This document shows positions 1 through 5,848 of a stretch of 8,078 bases of DNA, in pieces (the stretch's first letter is position 1; each line of letters starts with the position of its first letter). The notes under the pieces are model-generated. The model did not search any database. It saw only the letters and a program-made list of their open reading frames with translations, and had not been told where the DNA came from. The DNA comes from Micavibrio_A sp035759665 (lineage in GTDB: Bacteria > Pseudomonadota > Alphaproteobacteria > Micavibrionales > Micavibrionaceae), in NCBI GenBank assembly GCA_035759665.1, contig DASTUM010000009.1, positions 1-8,078 on the forward strand, in the 5' to 3' direction. Made by a program: the position numbers and the translations under genes.

Positions 1-1406
1 CTATTCCCGTTATTTCTTTCGTCACGCGCAAGCTTATCAGCGGCCACAAAGGCGAATTCGTCAATGAAATCAGCAAGGCGCTTGGCGTAAAAATCATCAC
101 GAAAGCCAGTCAGGGTACTCGCGTCACCATCAAGGGGGCCGATCCGTCACGCGTCGAGGCCGCGATCCAAATCCTACGCTCGCTGGATCAGCAGGCTAAA
201 ATCATCGCGGACACACAGGCTTTGACCACGACATCGTCGGTCGGAATCACTGCCTACGCCATGGTCAAGGCTCATTTGCTCTCTCTAATGGACACGGCTG
301 TCAAAAGCCTTCCCCCTCTTTCCGCTGCGGGCGTATTCCTGGAATCCGAAGTGCCGCCGGAAGAGCGCGGCTACATGGGCAAAACGGTCGTGGTTGCACC
401 CGCCGCCAAGCGTAAGAACCGTTCCGAACCGGCAGCGGAACCGGAACAGGAAGCACAGCAGGGCGATGGCAAATGGAAGCCTAAACCCCGCGCGCTCACC
501 ATCAAATTCAATAGCAGCAGCTTTCAACCGCGCAACCTGTCGCAGGCCCTTACGTATCTGGCCTCGAAGGACGCCGAAATCTCCTATGTCTACGCGGCAG
601 GGCCGATGGGCGGCGGAAAAACCCATACGCCGCTGCGCGCCGCTTTTGAATCTTACAACGAAAGCCGCGTCGACGAGATCCTCGTCATCCGCCCCGGCAC
701 TTCGACCGGAAAAGACCCCGGCGCGATGCCCGGTGACCCGCGTCGCAAGCAGGCGCCTTATCTAAAAGGCGGCATTGCCAGCAACATCGAAAAGATGCTG
801 GTCAAGCTCGACATGGCCGCGCTGGAAAAGGCGAAAGTGCTGCGTGCCTTTACGCCGGATTTCGAACGCGGAGAAACCTACGATCACGCCTTCATCCTCG
901 TCGACGAACCCCAGAACCTTTCGATGGAACAGGCGGAGCTTTTGATCGGGCGTCTTGGTGAAGGATCGGTCATGGTCTTCGCCGGCGATATCGGCGGCAA
1001 ACAGAACGACCTCAAGGGACAGGTTTCCGGCCTCGTCCACCTGATCGCCACGCAGGCATCGGCGACCAAACAGGACGGCGTCCTGAAAGACGGCACGGCC
1101 TTTATCCAGTTCCAGCATGAAGACTCCGCGGCACGGAACAAAATCCTGCCGCATGTCAGCCGTGCGCTGAACGAACCGCCCAGCGCCTATGCCGACTTCA
1201 TGAGGGCAATCCTCGAAGCCCGCAAGGATAGCAAAATCGCTAAGGCCATCGAAGGTACGCGGGAATTCGCCGTTTCCGAGCTGGAAAAGGCATCGGAGAA
1301 TACTTTGTTGCGTTATGGAAAAGATATTCGTGCTAACTTCCCCGATCTGTACAACAGATACAAGGATGTCCTGCCCAAACAGGAACCCAGGCTGAAAGTG
1401 GCATAG
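1..1406 (+). CDS. PhoH-family P-loop ATPase with KH-like N-terminal region (5' partial)
   Basis: The frame is open from base 3 to the TAG at 1404-1406, giving 467 visible residues with no start in view. An internal TTG at 222 could be mistaken for the start, but the coding before it is PhoH-like. Visible residues 13-66 resemble the KH-like region at the PhoH N-terminus, with GHKGEFVNEISKALGVKI followed by an IKG strand and a helix ending ILRSL. A charged, low-complexity linker follows (about 120-165). The PhoH core has Walker A GPMGGGKT (bases 600-623), an IRPGTSTG segment, MPGD, PYL, Walker B FILVDEPQN (from base 891), RLGEGS, GDIGGKQNDLKGQVSGL and a later HEDSAARN segment. About 70 extra residues follow the core. 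Family knowledge: PhoH proteins bind and hydrolyse ATP and are linked to RNA metabolism. The sequence is divergent, so I do not equate it with ybeZ. It is probably cytoplasmic. Confidence 0.85.
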   Translation, partial: IPVISFVTRKLISGHKGEFVNEISKALGVKIITKASQGTRVTIKGADPSRVEAAIQILRSLDQQAKIIADTQALTTTSSVGITAYAMVKAHLLSLMDTAVKSLPPLSAAGVFLESEVPPEERGYMGKTVVVAPAAKRKNRSEPAAEPEQEAQQGDGKWKPKPRALTIKFNSSSFQPRNLSQALTYLASKDAEISYVYAAGPMGGGKTHTPLRAAFESYNESRVDEILVIRPGTSTGKDPGAMPGDPRRKQAPYLKGGIASNIEKMLVKLDMAALEKAKVLRAFTPDFERGETYDHAFILVDEPQNLSMEQAELLIGRLGEGSVMVFAGDIGGKQNDLKGQVSGLVHLIATQASATKQDGVLKDGTAFIQFQHEDSAARNKILPHVSRALNEPPSAYADFMRAILEARKDSKIAKAIEGTREFAVSELEKASENTLLRYGKDIRANFPDLYNRYKDVLPKQEPRLKVA

Positions 1407-1411
1407 AATCC

Positions 1412-1439
1412 TTGACATAGACGCGAAAAACCGCAATAT
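1412..1439 (+). promoter_or_regulatory. Candidate promoter of rpmG
   Basis: A perfect -35 hexamer TTGACA lies at 1412-1417. The best -10 is weak: CAATAT at 1434-1439 with a 16-bp spacer, or AATATG at 1435-1440 with 17 bp. It lies just after the phoH-like stop, so rpmG is probably transcribed on its own. The call rests on the -35 and on position. Confidence 0.45.
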
Positions 1440-1445
1440 GCGGTT
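1429..1445. repeat. Short perfect inverted repeat in the phoH-rpmG gap
   Basis: AACCGCA (1429-1435) and TGCGGTT (1439-1445) form a 7-bp stem with a 3-nt loop. It overlaps the predicted -10 of rpmG. It could be the end of the upstream transcript, although no T-tract follows, or an operator. The sequence does not decide between these. Confidence 0.5.
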
Positions 1446-1473
1446 CTGAATTTCAAGACAAAGGGCTAAAATC

Positions 1474-1683
1474 ATGGCTAAAAAAGGCGGCGGCGCAACG
1501 AAAGTCCGCATGGAAAGCACGGCAGGAACCGGCTTCCGTTACTACAAGAAAAAAGGCGCGAAGGCGACCGAGAAGCTGAAAATGAAAAAATACGACCCCT
1601 GGGCGACGAACGAAGCCACGGGCAAGCGCGGCATGCATGTCGTCTTCGAAGAGAAGAAAATGCCGCCGGCCAAGAAGAACTAG
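1474..1683 (+). CDS. rpmG: Large-subunit ribosomal protein bL33, long form
   Basis: This 69-residue basic protein is a structural component of the 50S ribosomal subunit. The bL33 signature is clear: MAKKGG, STAGTGFRYYKKK (residues 15-27), TEKLKMKKYDP (32-42) and a C-terminal HVVFEEKK matching the family's HVLFKEAK. It has no cysteine, so it is the zinc-free type. The ATG at 1474 is preceded by AAGGG at 1461-1465, 8 nt away. Usual length is about 55 residues. The extra residues are an insertion between KYDP and HVVF (WATNEATGKRGM) and a tail PPAKKN. The gene stands alone, converges on pleD and is followed by a strong terminator. Confidence 0.95.
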   Translation: MAKKGGGATKVRMESTAGTGFRYYKKKGAKATEKLKMKKYDPWATNEATGKRGMHVVFEEKKMPPAKKN

Positions 1684-1704
1684 GATTCTTCGAACCGCAA
1701 AAGC

Positions 1705-1730
1705 AAAGGCGCCTCTCCGGCGCCTTTTTT
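1705..1730 (+). terminator. Intrinsic terminator of rpmG
   Basis: AAAGGCGCC (1705-1713) pairs perfectly with GGCGCCTTT (1719-1727) around a 5-nt loop, and T residues run from 1725 to 1730. It begins 21 nt after the rpmG stop. Because pleD converges from the other side and the upstream flank is A-rich, it may also act on the minus strand, less strongly. Confidence 0.92.
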
Positions 1731-1752
1731 ATGCCTTGGGCAATGAAACCTT

Positions 1753-3174
1753 CTATTCGATAAACGCCCGTTCGACCTGCTTGTAATCGGACGGCTCCAG
1801 CTTTCCCTTGCCGGCGAACACAGTGGCGTTGCGCCCCATTTCCTTTGCCTGATACAGCGCGTCGTCGGCAAGCTTTACGACATCGTCCTTGTCCGCGGAA
1901 TCGCCGGTGATAATCGTGCCGCCGATCGATGTCGTGATGCTGATCTTTCCGGCGGCGCAGGCGAACGGCTCGTCGGCGATGATCTTGCGAAGACGCTCGC
2001 CGATAAAATAGGCCATCTCGGTGGAGATGTCGGGAAGGATGATGACGAATTCCTCGCCGCCCAGGCGCGCGACGAGATCGAAGCTGCGAAGACTGTCCTG
2101 CACGCGGCGGGCGAAGATTTTCAGGATCTCATCGCCGACGGTATGGCCGTGCGTGTCGTTGATCGATTTGAAATGGTCGATATCCATCATCAGAATGGCC
2201 ATCGCCTTTTTGCTCTGCTCGTTCTTTTGCAGGAGCTTTTGCAAGTGGACTTCGAAATAGCGGCGGTTGTAAAGACCCGTCAGAGGATCGGTCAGCGCCA
2301 TCGACAGGCTGAGCTCGAAATTGGAGCGCAGGCGCTCCTGGAATCTCTTGCGGCGCACCTGCGTGCGAACGCGGGCGAGCAGTTCGTTGCGATCGACCGG
2401 GCGCAGGATATAATCGTGCGCGCCGATTTCCAGCCCGTGCGCGATGCGCGGCATGTCTTCTTTTTCCGCAATCATCAGGATCGGGACGGAGCGCGTCCTC
2501 TCGCTCGATCTCAAATGCGAGCACAGGCGAAGCCCGTCTTCGTTGCGAAGATTCAGGCTGACGGCCAGAAGGTCGTAATCGTTGTCTCGCACCTGCGCCA
2601 TGGCGTTTATGCCGGTCTCGGAGACGATAACGACATCGTCATCGACTTTCAGCGCCTCGGTGAATTTCTTGCTTTCATACGACTGATCCTCGACCACGAG
2701 GATGCGGGCGCGTTCGACGGGTTCGTTCATAGCGCTGGCCGCGCGGTCCACCACGCCGAGCTGCGTCGCCGTGGTTTCGCGGGCCCGCCATTCATCGACC
2801 GTCATTTTCAGGCGGACCAGCGAGCGAACGCGGCTCATCAACGACGTGTCGTCGAGCGGCTTTGACAGGAAATCGTCGGCGCCGGCTTCCAGCCCCTTGA
2901 TGCGCTCGGGCGCTTCGGTAAGGGCCGTGACCATCACGACGGGAATATGCGCGGTCGCCGGATTGGCCTTGATGCGTTTGCAGACTTCGAACCCGTCCAT
3001 GCCGGGCATCATGACGTCGAGCAGGACGATATCGGGGCTGAGCGTTGCGACTTTTTCAAGCGCTTCCGGCCCGTTCGTCGCCGTCAGGACGTCGTAATAT
3101 TCGCTTGAAAGCTTGGCTTCCAAAAGCTTTACGTTCGGCAGGATGTCGTCAACGACCAGTACGCGAGCAGACAT
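1753..3174 (-). CDS. pleD: PleD-like response regulator diguanylate cyclase (REC-REC-GGDEF)
   Basis: The 473-residue protein makes cyclic di-GMP from two GTP when phosphorylated. The first receiver (1-120) has the acidic pair D9/D10, phosphoacceptor D53 in LLDVMMPGMDG, T83 and K105. The second receiver (about 155-275) is degenerate: S206 stands where the aspartate should be and R258 replaces the lysine, fitting the adaptor receiver of Caulobacter PleD. The GGDEF domain (about 290-455) has GGEEF at 372-376 and an allosteric inhibitory I-site RSFD at 363-366, five residues upstream, so it should be active and product-inhibited. In Caulobacter, PleD drives the swarmer-to-stalked transition, and activation promotes dimerisation. 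The gene follows divK by 19 nt. A GAGGA lies 12 nt before the ATG at 3174, a rather long spacing. Confidence 0.96.
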   Translation of the reverse strand: MSARVLVVDDILPNVKLLEAKLSSEYYDVLTATNGPEALEKVATLSPDIVLLDVMMPGMDGFEVCKRIKANPATAHIPVVMVTALTEAPERIKGLEAGADDFLSKPLDDTSLMSRVRSLVRLKMTVDEWRARETTATQLGVVDRAASAMNEPVERARILVVEDQSYESKKFTEALKVDDDVVIVSETGINAMAQVRDNDYDLLAVSLNLRNEDGLRLCSHLRSSERTRSVPILMIAEKEDMPRIAHGLEIGAHDYILRPVDRNELLARVRTQVRRKRFQERLRSNFELSLSMALTDPLTGLYNRRYFEVHLQKLLQKNEQSKKAMAILMMDIDHFKSINDTHGHTVGDEILKIFARRVQDSLRSFDLVARLGGEEFVIILPDISTEMAYFIGERLRKIIADEPFACAAGKISITTSIGGTIITGDSADKDDVVKLADDALYQAKEMGRNATVFAGKGKLEPSDYKQVERAFIE

Positions 3175-3193
3175 GGCTAAAGTTCGTCCTCTA

Positions 3194-3703
3194 TTATTTC
3201 AAAATATCCTGCGCCTCGTCTTCCTCTGCGGAAAGATCGTCGAGCGCGGTGATGGCTTCGTCGTCGTCGCCGGAATCGCGGATGGCGAATTCGGGCGGCG
3301 CGTCTTCGGTTTTTTCTTCCTGCGCTTCCTCGGCAGGCTTGTCCAGATAGGTCTGGATCACTTCCAGAAAGCGCGAAACCGAAATGGGTTTCGAAATGTA
3401 ATCTTCGCATCCGCCCTGGCGGATTTTCTCCTCATCGCCTTTCATGGCGAAGGCGGTGACGGCGATCACCGGAATCTTTTTCAAGGCTTCGTCGTTCTTG
3501 AGCCATTTGGTGACGTCGAGGCCGGACACTTCCGGAAGCTGGATATCCATCAGGATCAGATCCGGTTTTTGGGCGCGGGCGATCTCCAGAACTTCCATGC
3601 CGCTGCGCGTTTCGATTGTGGCGATGCCATGCGCTTCCAAAAGATCGTGGAAGAGCTTCATATTCAGTTCGTTGTCCTCGACGATGAGAACGGTTTTTGT
3701 CAT
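3194..3703 (-). CDS. divK: DivK single-domain cell-cycle response regulator with acidic tail
   Basis: Residues 1-120 are a receiver domain very like Caulobacter DivK: VLIVEDNELNMKLFHDLLEA, D53 in LMDIQLPE, a VTAFAMKGDEEKIR segment, and K105 in YISKPIS. In Caulobacter, DivK is phosphorylated by DivJ, dephosphorylated by PleC, and acts on DivL-CckA to lower CtrA activity. The family is usually about 125 residues long. This protein has 169: residues 122-169 form an acidic, probably disordered tail with 19 Asp or Glu (clusters DSGDDDE, SAEEDE). The same-strand pleD follows after 19 nt, so the two are almost certainly cotranscribed. The ribosome-binding site is weak (AAAGG about 10 nt from the ATG at 3703). 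A CtrA-like box lies 58 bp upstream. Confidence 0.96.
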   Translation of the reverse strand: MTKTVLIVEDNELNMKLFHDLLEAHGIATIETRSGMEVLEIARAQKPDLILMDIQLPEVSGLDVTKWLKNDEALKKIPVIAVTAFAMKGDEEKIRQGGCEDYISKPISVSRFLEVIQTYLDKPAEEAQEEKTEDAPPEFAIRDSGDDDEAITALDDLSAEEDEAQDILK

Positions 3704-3760
3704 GTCTGGAAAGCCTTTAACCGTGGAGGTTCGTTCACCACGATGCTACCCCCGAAATGG

Positions 3761-3776
3761 TTACCAAAATCTTAAC
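3761..3776. promoter_or_regulatory. Candidate CtrA binding box upstream of divK
   Basis: On the plus strand TTAC (3761-3764), seven bases, then TTAAC (3772-3776) match the CtrA consensus TTAA-N7-TTAAC with one mismatch. The box lies in the 83-bp gap between eipB and divK, 58 bp before the divK ATG. CtrA control of divK is known in Caulobacter. Binding here is inferred from the motif only. Confidence 0.5.
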
Positions 3777-3786
3777 AAACGCGAAT

Positions 3787-4641
3787 TTAGGGCTTTTTCG
3801 GCGCATCCACAGGGGCTGCGCACGAAGGTGCAGGCAGCTTTTCCAGAGAAACCAGTTTCTGCTTCACCGTGAAATCGTCATATTCGATGGTCATGTCGGA
3901 AATGATTCCGTTCTCGTGGAAGACCATGTCCATTTCGTAATCCGACTCTTCTTCCTGCGAGGAGGCCTGGAAGATCGCCATACGCATGTTCCACGCCTTT
4001 CCGTTCAGGAGTGGCGCGTCGATCTTCCCGCTTTTGCGAATCGTGGATTTTGCTGGCTTGCCGATGAAGGTGTTGATCTCGATCGGTCCTTCCTCGTCGC
4101 TGCCGTCGAAGACTTGCGCGGAATAGAATTTATCGCCGGCCTTGGCGTGATTGATGACTTCGAGCGTATGCCCCATGGGAAACAGCGAGCCTTTGGCCAG
4201 GTCGAACCTTATGCCCTCCGGCATCGTATAGACCGCTTTTCCGGCGCCTTCCTTGCCGGTTTCGGCCTGTCCGCGGATTTCCTGATACATCTGCCCGTTG
4301 CGCTGGCGGCGCGACGAATAATTGAAACTTTTGCCATCGAACGTTTCGTAAGTCGTGAAATCGGACGTCACGCGCATGCCCGGCGAATCCGCATATTCAT
4401 AGAACAGCGTGAAGTGGTGGTCTGTCACCCATGCCTCACAGGAGGGTTTCCATTCATAGGCCATCTTGCCGCTGATATTCAGGATCTGCGATCCGCTGTG
4501 CGTCGCGGTCAGGTCGATATTGTAGACCGCCTTGTGCGGGACGAGTCCGCGGGCCAGCGCGTCCGCCGCCGTGGCCGAAGCCTGCCCCGCGGACAGGAGC
4601 GTGGCGGCAAACAGCATCAGGCATGGGCAAAGGAGTTTCAT
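3787..4641 (-). CDS. eipB: EipB-like periplasmic envelope-integrity protein (DUF1849)
   Basis: The 284-residue protein has a signal peptide at 1-23: basic MK, a hydrophobic stretch LLCPCLMLFAATLLSAG, then ASA before the cut. The mature part shows the DUF1849 pattern: LVPHKAVYNIDL near 33-44, ISGKMAYEW, a cysteine after KPS, a TYETFDGKSFNYSSR segment, GSLFPMGHT, and VFDGSDEEG. C68 and C274 lie close to the positions of the disulfide pair in Brucella EipB (about 69 and 278), so a bond is likely. Known biology: EipB is a periplasmic beta-spiral protein needed for cell-envelope integrity in Brucella. The ATG at 4641 has no strong ribosome-binding site. It lies upstream of divK on the same strand with an 83-bp gap and no obvious terminator, so read-through into divK is possible. 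Confidence 0.87.
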   Translation of the reverse strand: MKLLCPCLMLFAATLLSAGQASATAADALARGLVPHKAVYNIDLTATHSGSQILNISGKMAYEWKPSCEAWVTDHHFTLFYEYADSPGMRVTSDFTTYETFDGKSFNYSSRRQRNGQMYQEIRGQAETGKEGAGKAVYTMPEGIRFDLAKGSLFPMGHTLEVINHAKAGDKFYSAQVFDGSDEEGPIEINTFIGKPAKSTIRKSGKIDAPLLNGKAWNMRMAIFQASSQEEESDYEMDMVFHENGIISDMTIEYDDFTVKQKLVSLEKLPAPSCAAPVDAPKKP

Positions 4642-4937
4642 CGAGGCCTATCGGCTAGGATTAACAGATTGAAGTATCATCATAATCCAAAGAGCCTCAT
4701 CATTAAAGACAATCCTTAACGCCGCCTGGGCAAAGCTTGCCGCGCGGCGCGGTGAAGCTTCGTCCGCGTGCAGATTTTGCCATTCCCAATCGTTAAAACT
4801 GCCCGCGCCGCTTGTTTTTCAGGTCGTTGTAATAGCTGAATATTTTTGGTTAACAGGAACTGGCACGCCCTTCGCATGGTTGGGAGGGAGTAAGGACATT
4901 CGAACGCCATGGGCGGGAATTAAGGGTGGAGATACCG
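4642..4937. other. Divergent intergenic region between eipB and the second GGDEF gene
   Basis: This gap of about 296 bp must hold promoters for both flanking genes. I could not find a good sigma-70 pair for either. It contains a hairpin (4733-4760), an AT-rich patch near 4827-4856, and TTAA(C) motifs at 4661, 4703, 4716, 4793 and 4850, none paired at the 7-nt spacing CtrA needs. No coding region is convincing. Confidence 0.6.
4733..4760. repeat. Imperfect GC-rich hairpin
   Basis: AAGCTT at 4733-4738 and 4755-4760 form the outer 6-bp stem. CCGCG (4740-4744) pairs with CGCGG (4748-4752) inside, with a small bulge and a 3-nt loop. No T-tract follows on either strand, so it is not a typical terminator. 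Its role is unknown. Confidence 0.5.
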
Positions 4938-5669
4938 ATGCAGGATTATGGACAAGGCGGCGCGCCGTTCGCCGATTTTGCAAGAACGGACAAAATGCTT
5001 GCCGCGTGCGGCGACGCTGTCGCCGAACGCCGCGACCTCGAACGCGATGCGTGGTGGCGCACCATGTCGGCGACGCTCGCCTTCGTCAAATGGGCGACCG
5101 TGCGGCTCGACATCGCCGAAAGGAAAATCGTCCGTCAGCAGGAGCGCATCCGCACGCTCGAAGAACAGGCGATGACGGACGAGCTTACCGGCCTTCTCAA
5201 CCGCCGCGGATTCTACGATGCCTTCGTGCGCGAAATGGACCGCACCGAACGCGGCCACAGCACGGGCGGCCTTATTATCATGATCGATCTCGACAACTTT
5301 AAGACGATCAACGACACATATGGTCACGCGGCGGGAGACGCGGCGCTGCGCCTCGTCGCACGCATGCTGGAAAGCAACAGCCGCGCGATGGATAGCTGCG
5401 CGCGCCTTGGCGGCGATGAATTCGTCCTGATGCTCGCCAACACCGAGCGCGACAAGGCGCTGGTGCGGGCGCAAAACCTGATCAAGCAGCTGAACAGCCT
5501 TTCCCTCGTCTGGTATGGCGCGGAGCTGTTGATCCGCGCATCGCTGGGATTGAAGGATTACAGGGCCGGCGAAAAGCCCGAGGATGTTCTCGGCGAGGCC
5601 GACCTGCATCTCTATGCGCAAAAGCGCCACAACAAAGGATCGGAGAAAAGCTACGCCCAGAGCGCCTAA
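4938..5669 (+). CDS. Cytoplasmic GGDEF-domain diguanylate cyclase
   Basis: I choose the ATG at 4938 (243 residues) over the in-frame GTG at 4926, because GGAG at 4928-4931 sits 6 nt before it and overlaps the GTG. Residues 1-55 are of unknown function, with no membrane span or signal peptide. A helical, probably coiled-coil segment (about 57-78, ending in IRTLEEQAMTDELTG) leads into the GGDEF domain. That domain has MIDLDNFKTINDTYGH, GGDEF at 158-162, and an I-site RAMD at 149-152, five residues before it. Catalysis of 2 GTP to c-di-GMP with product inhibition is therefore expected. The C-terminal ADLHLYAQK replaces the more usual ADxALYxAK. The input signal is not evident. It is divergent from eipB, and a dyad-rich region with a terminator follows. 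Confidence 0.92.
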   Translation: MQDYGQGGAPFADFARTDKMLAACGDAVAERRDLERDAWWRTMSATLAFVKWATVRLDIAERKIVRQQERIRTLEEQAMTDELTGLLNRRGFYDAFVREMDRTERGHSTGGLIIMIDLDNFKTINDTYGHAAGDAALRLVARMLESNSRAMDSCARLGGDEFVLMLANTERDKALVRAQNLIKQLNSLSLVWYGAELLIRASLGLKDYRAGEKPEDVLGEADLHLYAQKRHNKGSEKSYAQSA

Positions 5670-5678
5670 ACAATAAAA

Positions 5679-5734
5679 TTCACGAATTCCGCCTGCCGCC
5701 CCTCCCTAACCGTGAACCCAAGCCCAGGCAGGCG
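5679..5734. repeat. Two interleaved inverted repeats (pseudoknot topology)
   Basis: TTCACG (5679-5684) pairs with CGTGAA (5711-5716). CGCCTGCC (5690-5697) pairs with GGCAGGCG (5727-5734). The second repeat opens inside the first and closes outside it, the order that gives an H-type pseudoknot in RNA. It begins about 10 nt after the GGDEF stop, in the 3' untranslated region. The pairing is seen; folding is inferred. Confidence 0.5.
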
Positions 5735-5738
5735 AATA

Positions 5739-5778
5739 GGCCCGGTGTTTTCCCCAAAGACACCGGGCCGCCCTTTTT
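5739..5778 (+). terminator. Intrinsic terminator after the GGDEF gene
   Basis: GGCCCGGTGT (5739-5748) pairs perfectly with ACACCGGGCC (5760-5769). The stem can extend inward by three pairs, leaving a short C-rich loop. GCC and then a run of T (5774-5778) follow. This should end the transcript of the GGDEF gene, 70 nt after its stop. Confidence 0.88.
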
Positions 5779-5791
5779 CTAGAGCGGTCTC

Positions 5792-5811
5792 CCTCTCCCT
5801 TAAGGGAGAGG
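5792..5811. repeat. 20-nt perfect palindrome
   Basis: Bases 5792-5811 read identically on both strands: CCTCTCCCTT followed by its reverse complement. CTCTCCC/GGGAGAG palindromes recur as dispersed intergenic repeats in many proteobacteria, so this may be one repeat copy. Its position 38 bp before the ZIP gene also allows an operator role. Confidence 0.75.
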
Positions 5812-5813
5812 AC

Positions 5814-5842
5814 TTGTTCAAACCCGCCGGCAATGACAGAAT
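5814..5842 (+). promoter_or_regulatory. Candidate promoter of the ZIP gene
   Basis: TTGTTC (5814-5819), a 17-bp spacer and CAGAAT (5837-5842) form a moderate sigma-70-like pair. The -10 matches 4 of 6. The predicted start of transcription falls near 5849, the A of the ATG, which would explain the lack of a Shine-Dalgarno sequence there. Confidence 0.35.
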
Positions 5843-5848
5843 GGCGGC

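Noticed and set aside
222..224. TTG at 222 as the start of the PhoH-like gene
   Set aside because: The frame stays open to base 3 and the upstream residues form the KH-like region typical of PhoH proteins, so the true start is outside the window.
762..1520. 252-codon open frame on the minus strand opposite phoH
   Set aside because: It is a shadow of the PhoH-like gene and extends into rpmG; no recognisable domain and no ribosome-binding site.
3757..4719. 320-codon plus-strand frame opposite eipB
   Set aside because: Shadow of eipB; it starts inside the divK upstream region and has no family features, whereas the opposite strand has a signal peptide and the DUF1849 pattern.
4661..4854. CtrA sites between eipB and the second GGDEF gene
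   Set aside because: Several TTAA(C) half-sites exist, but the closest pair (4703 and 4716) is separated by 9 bases, not 7.
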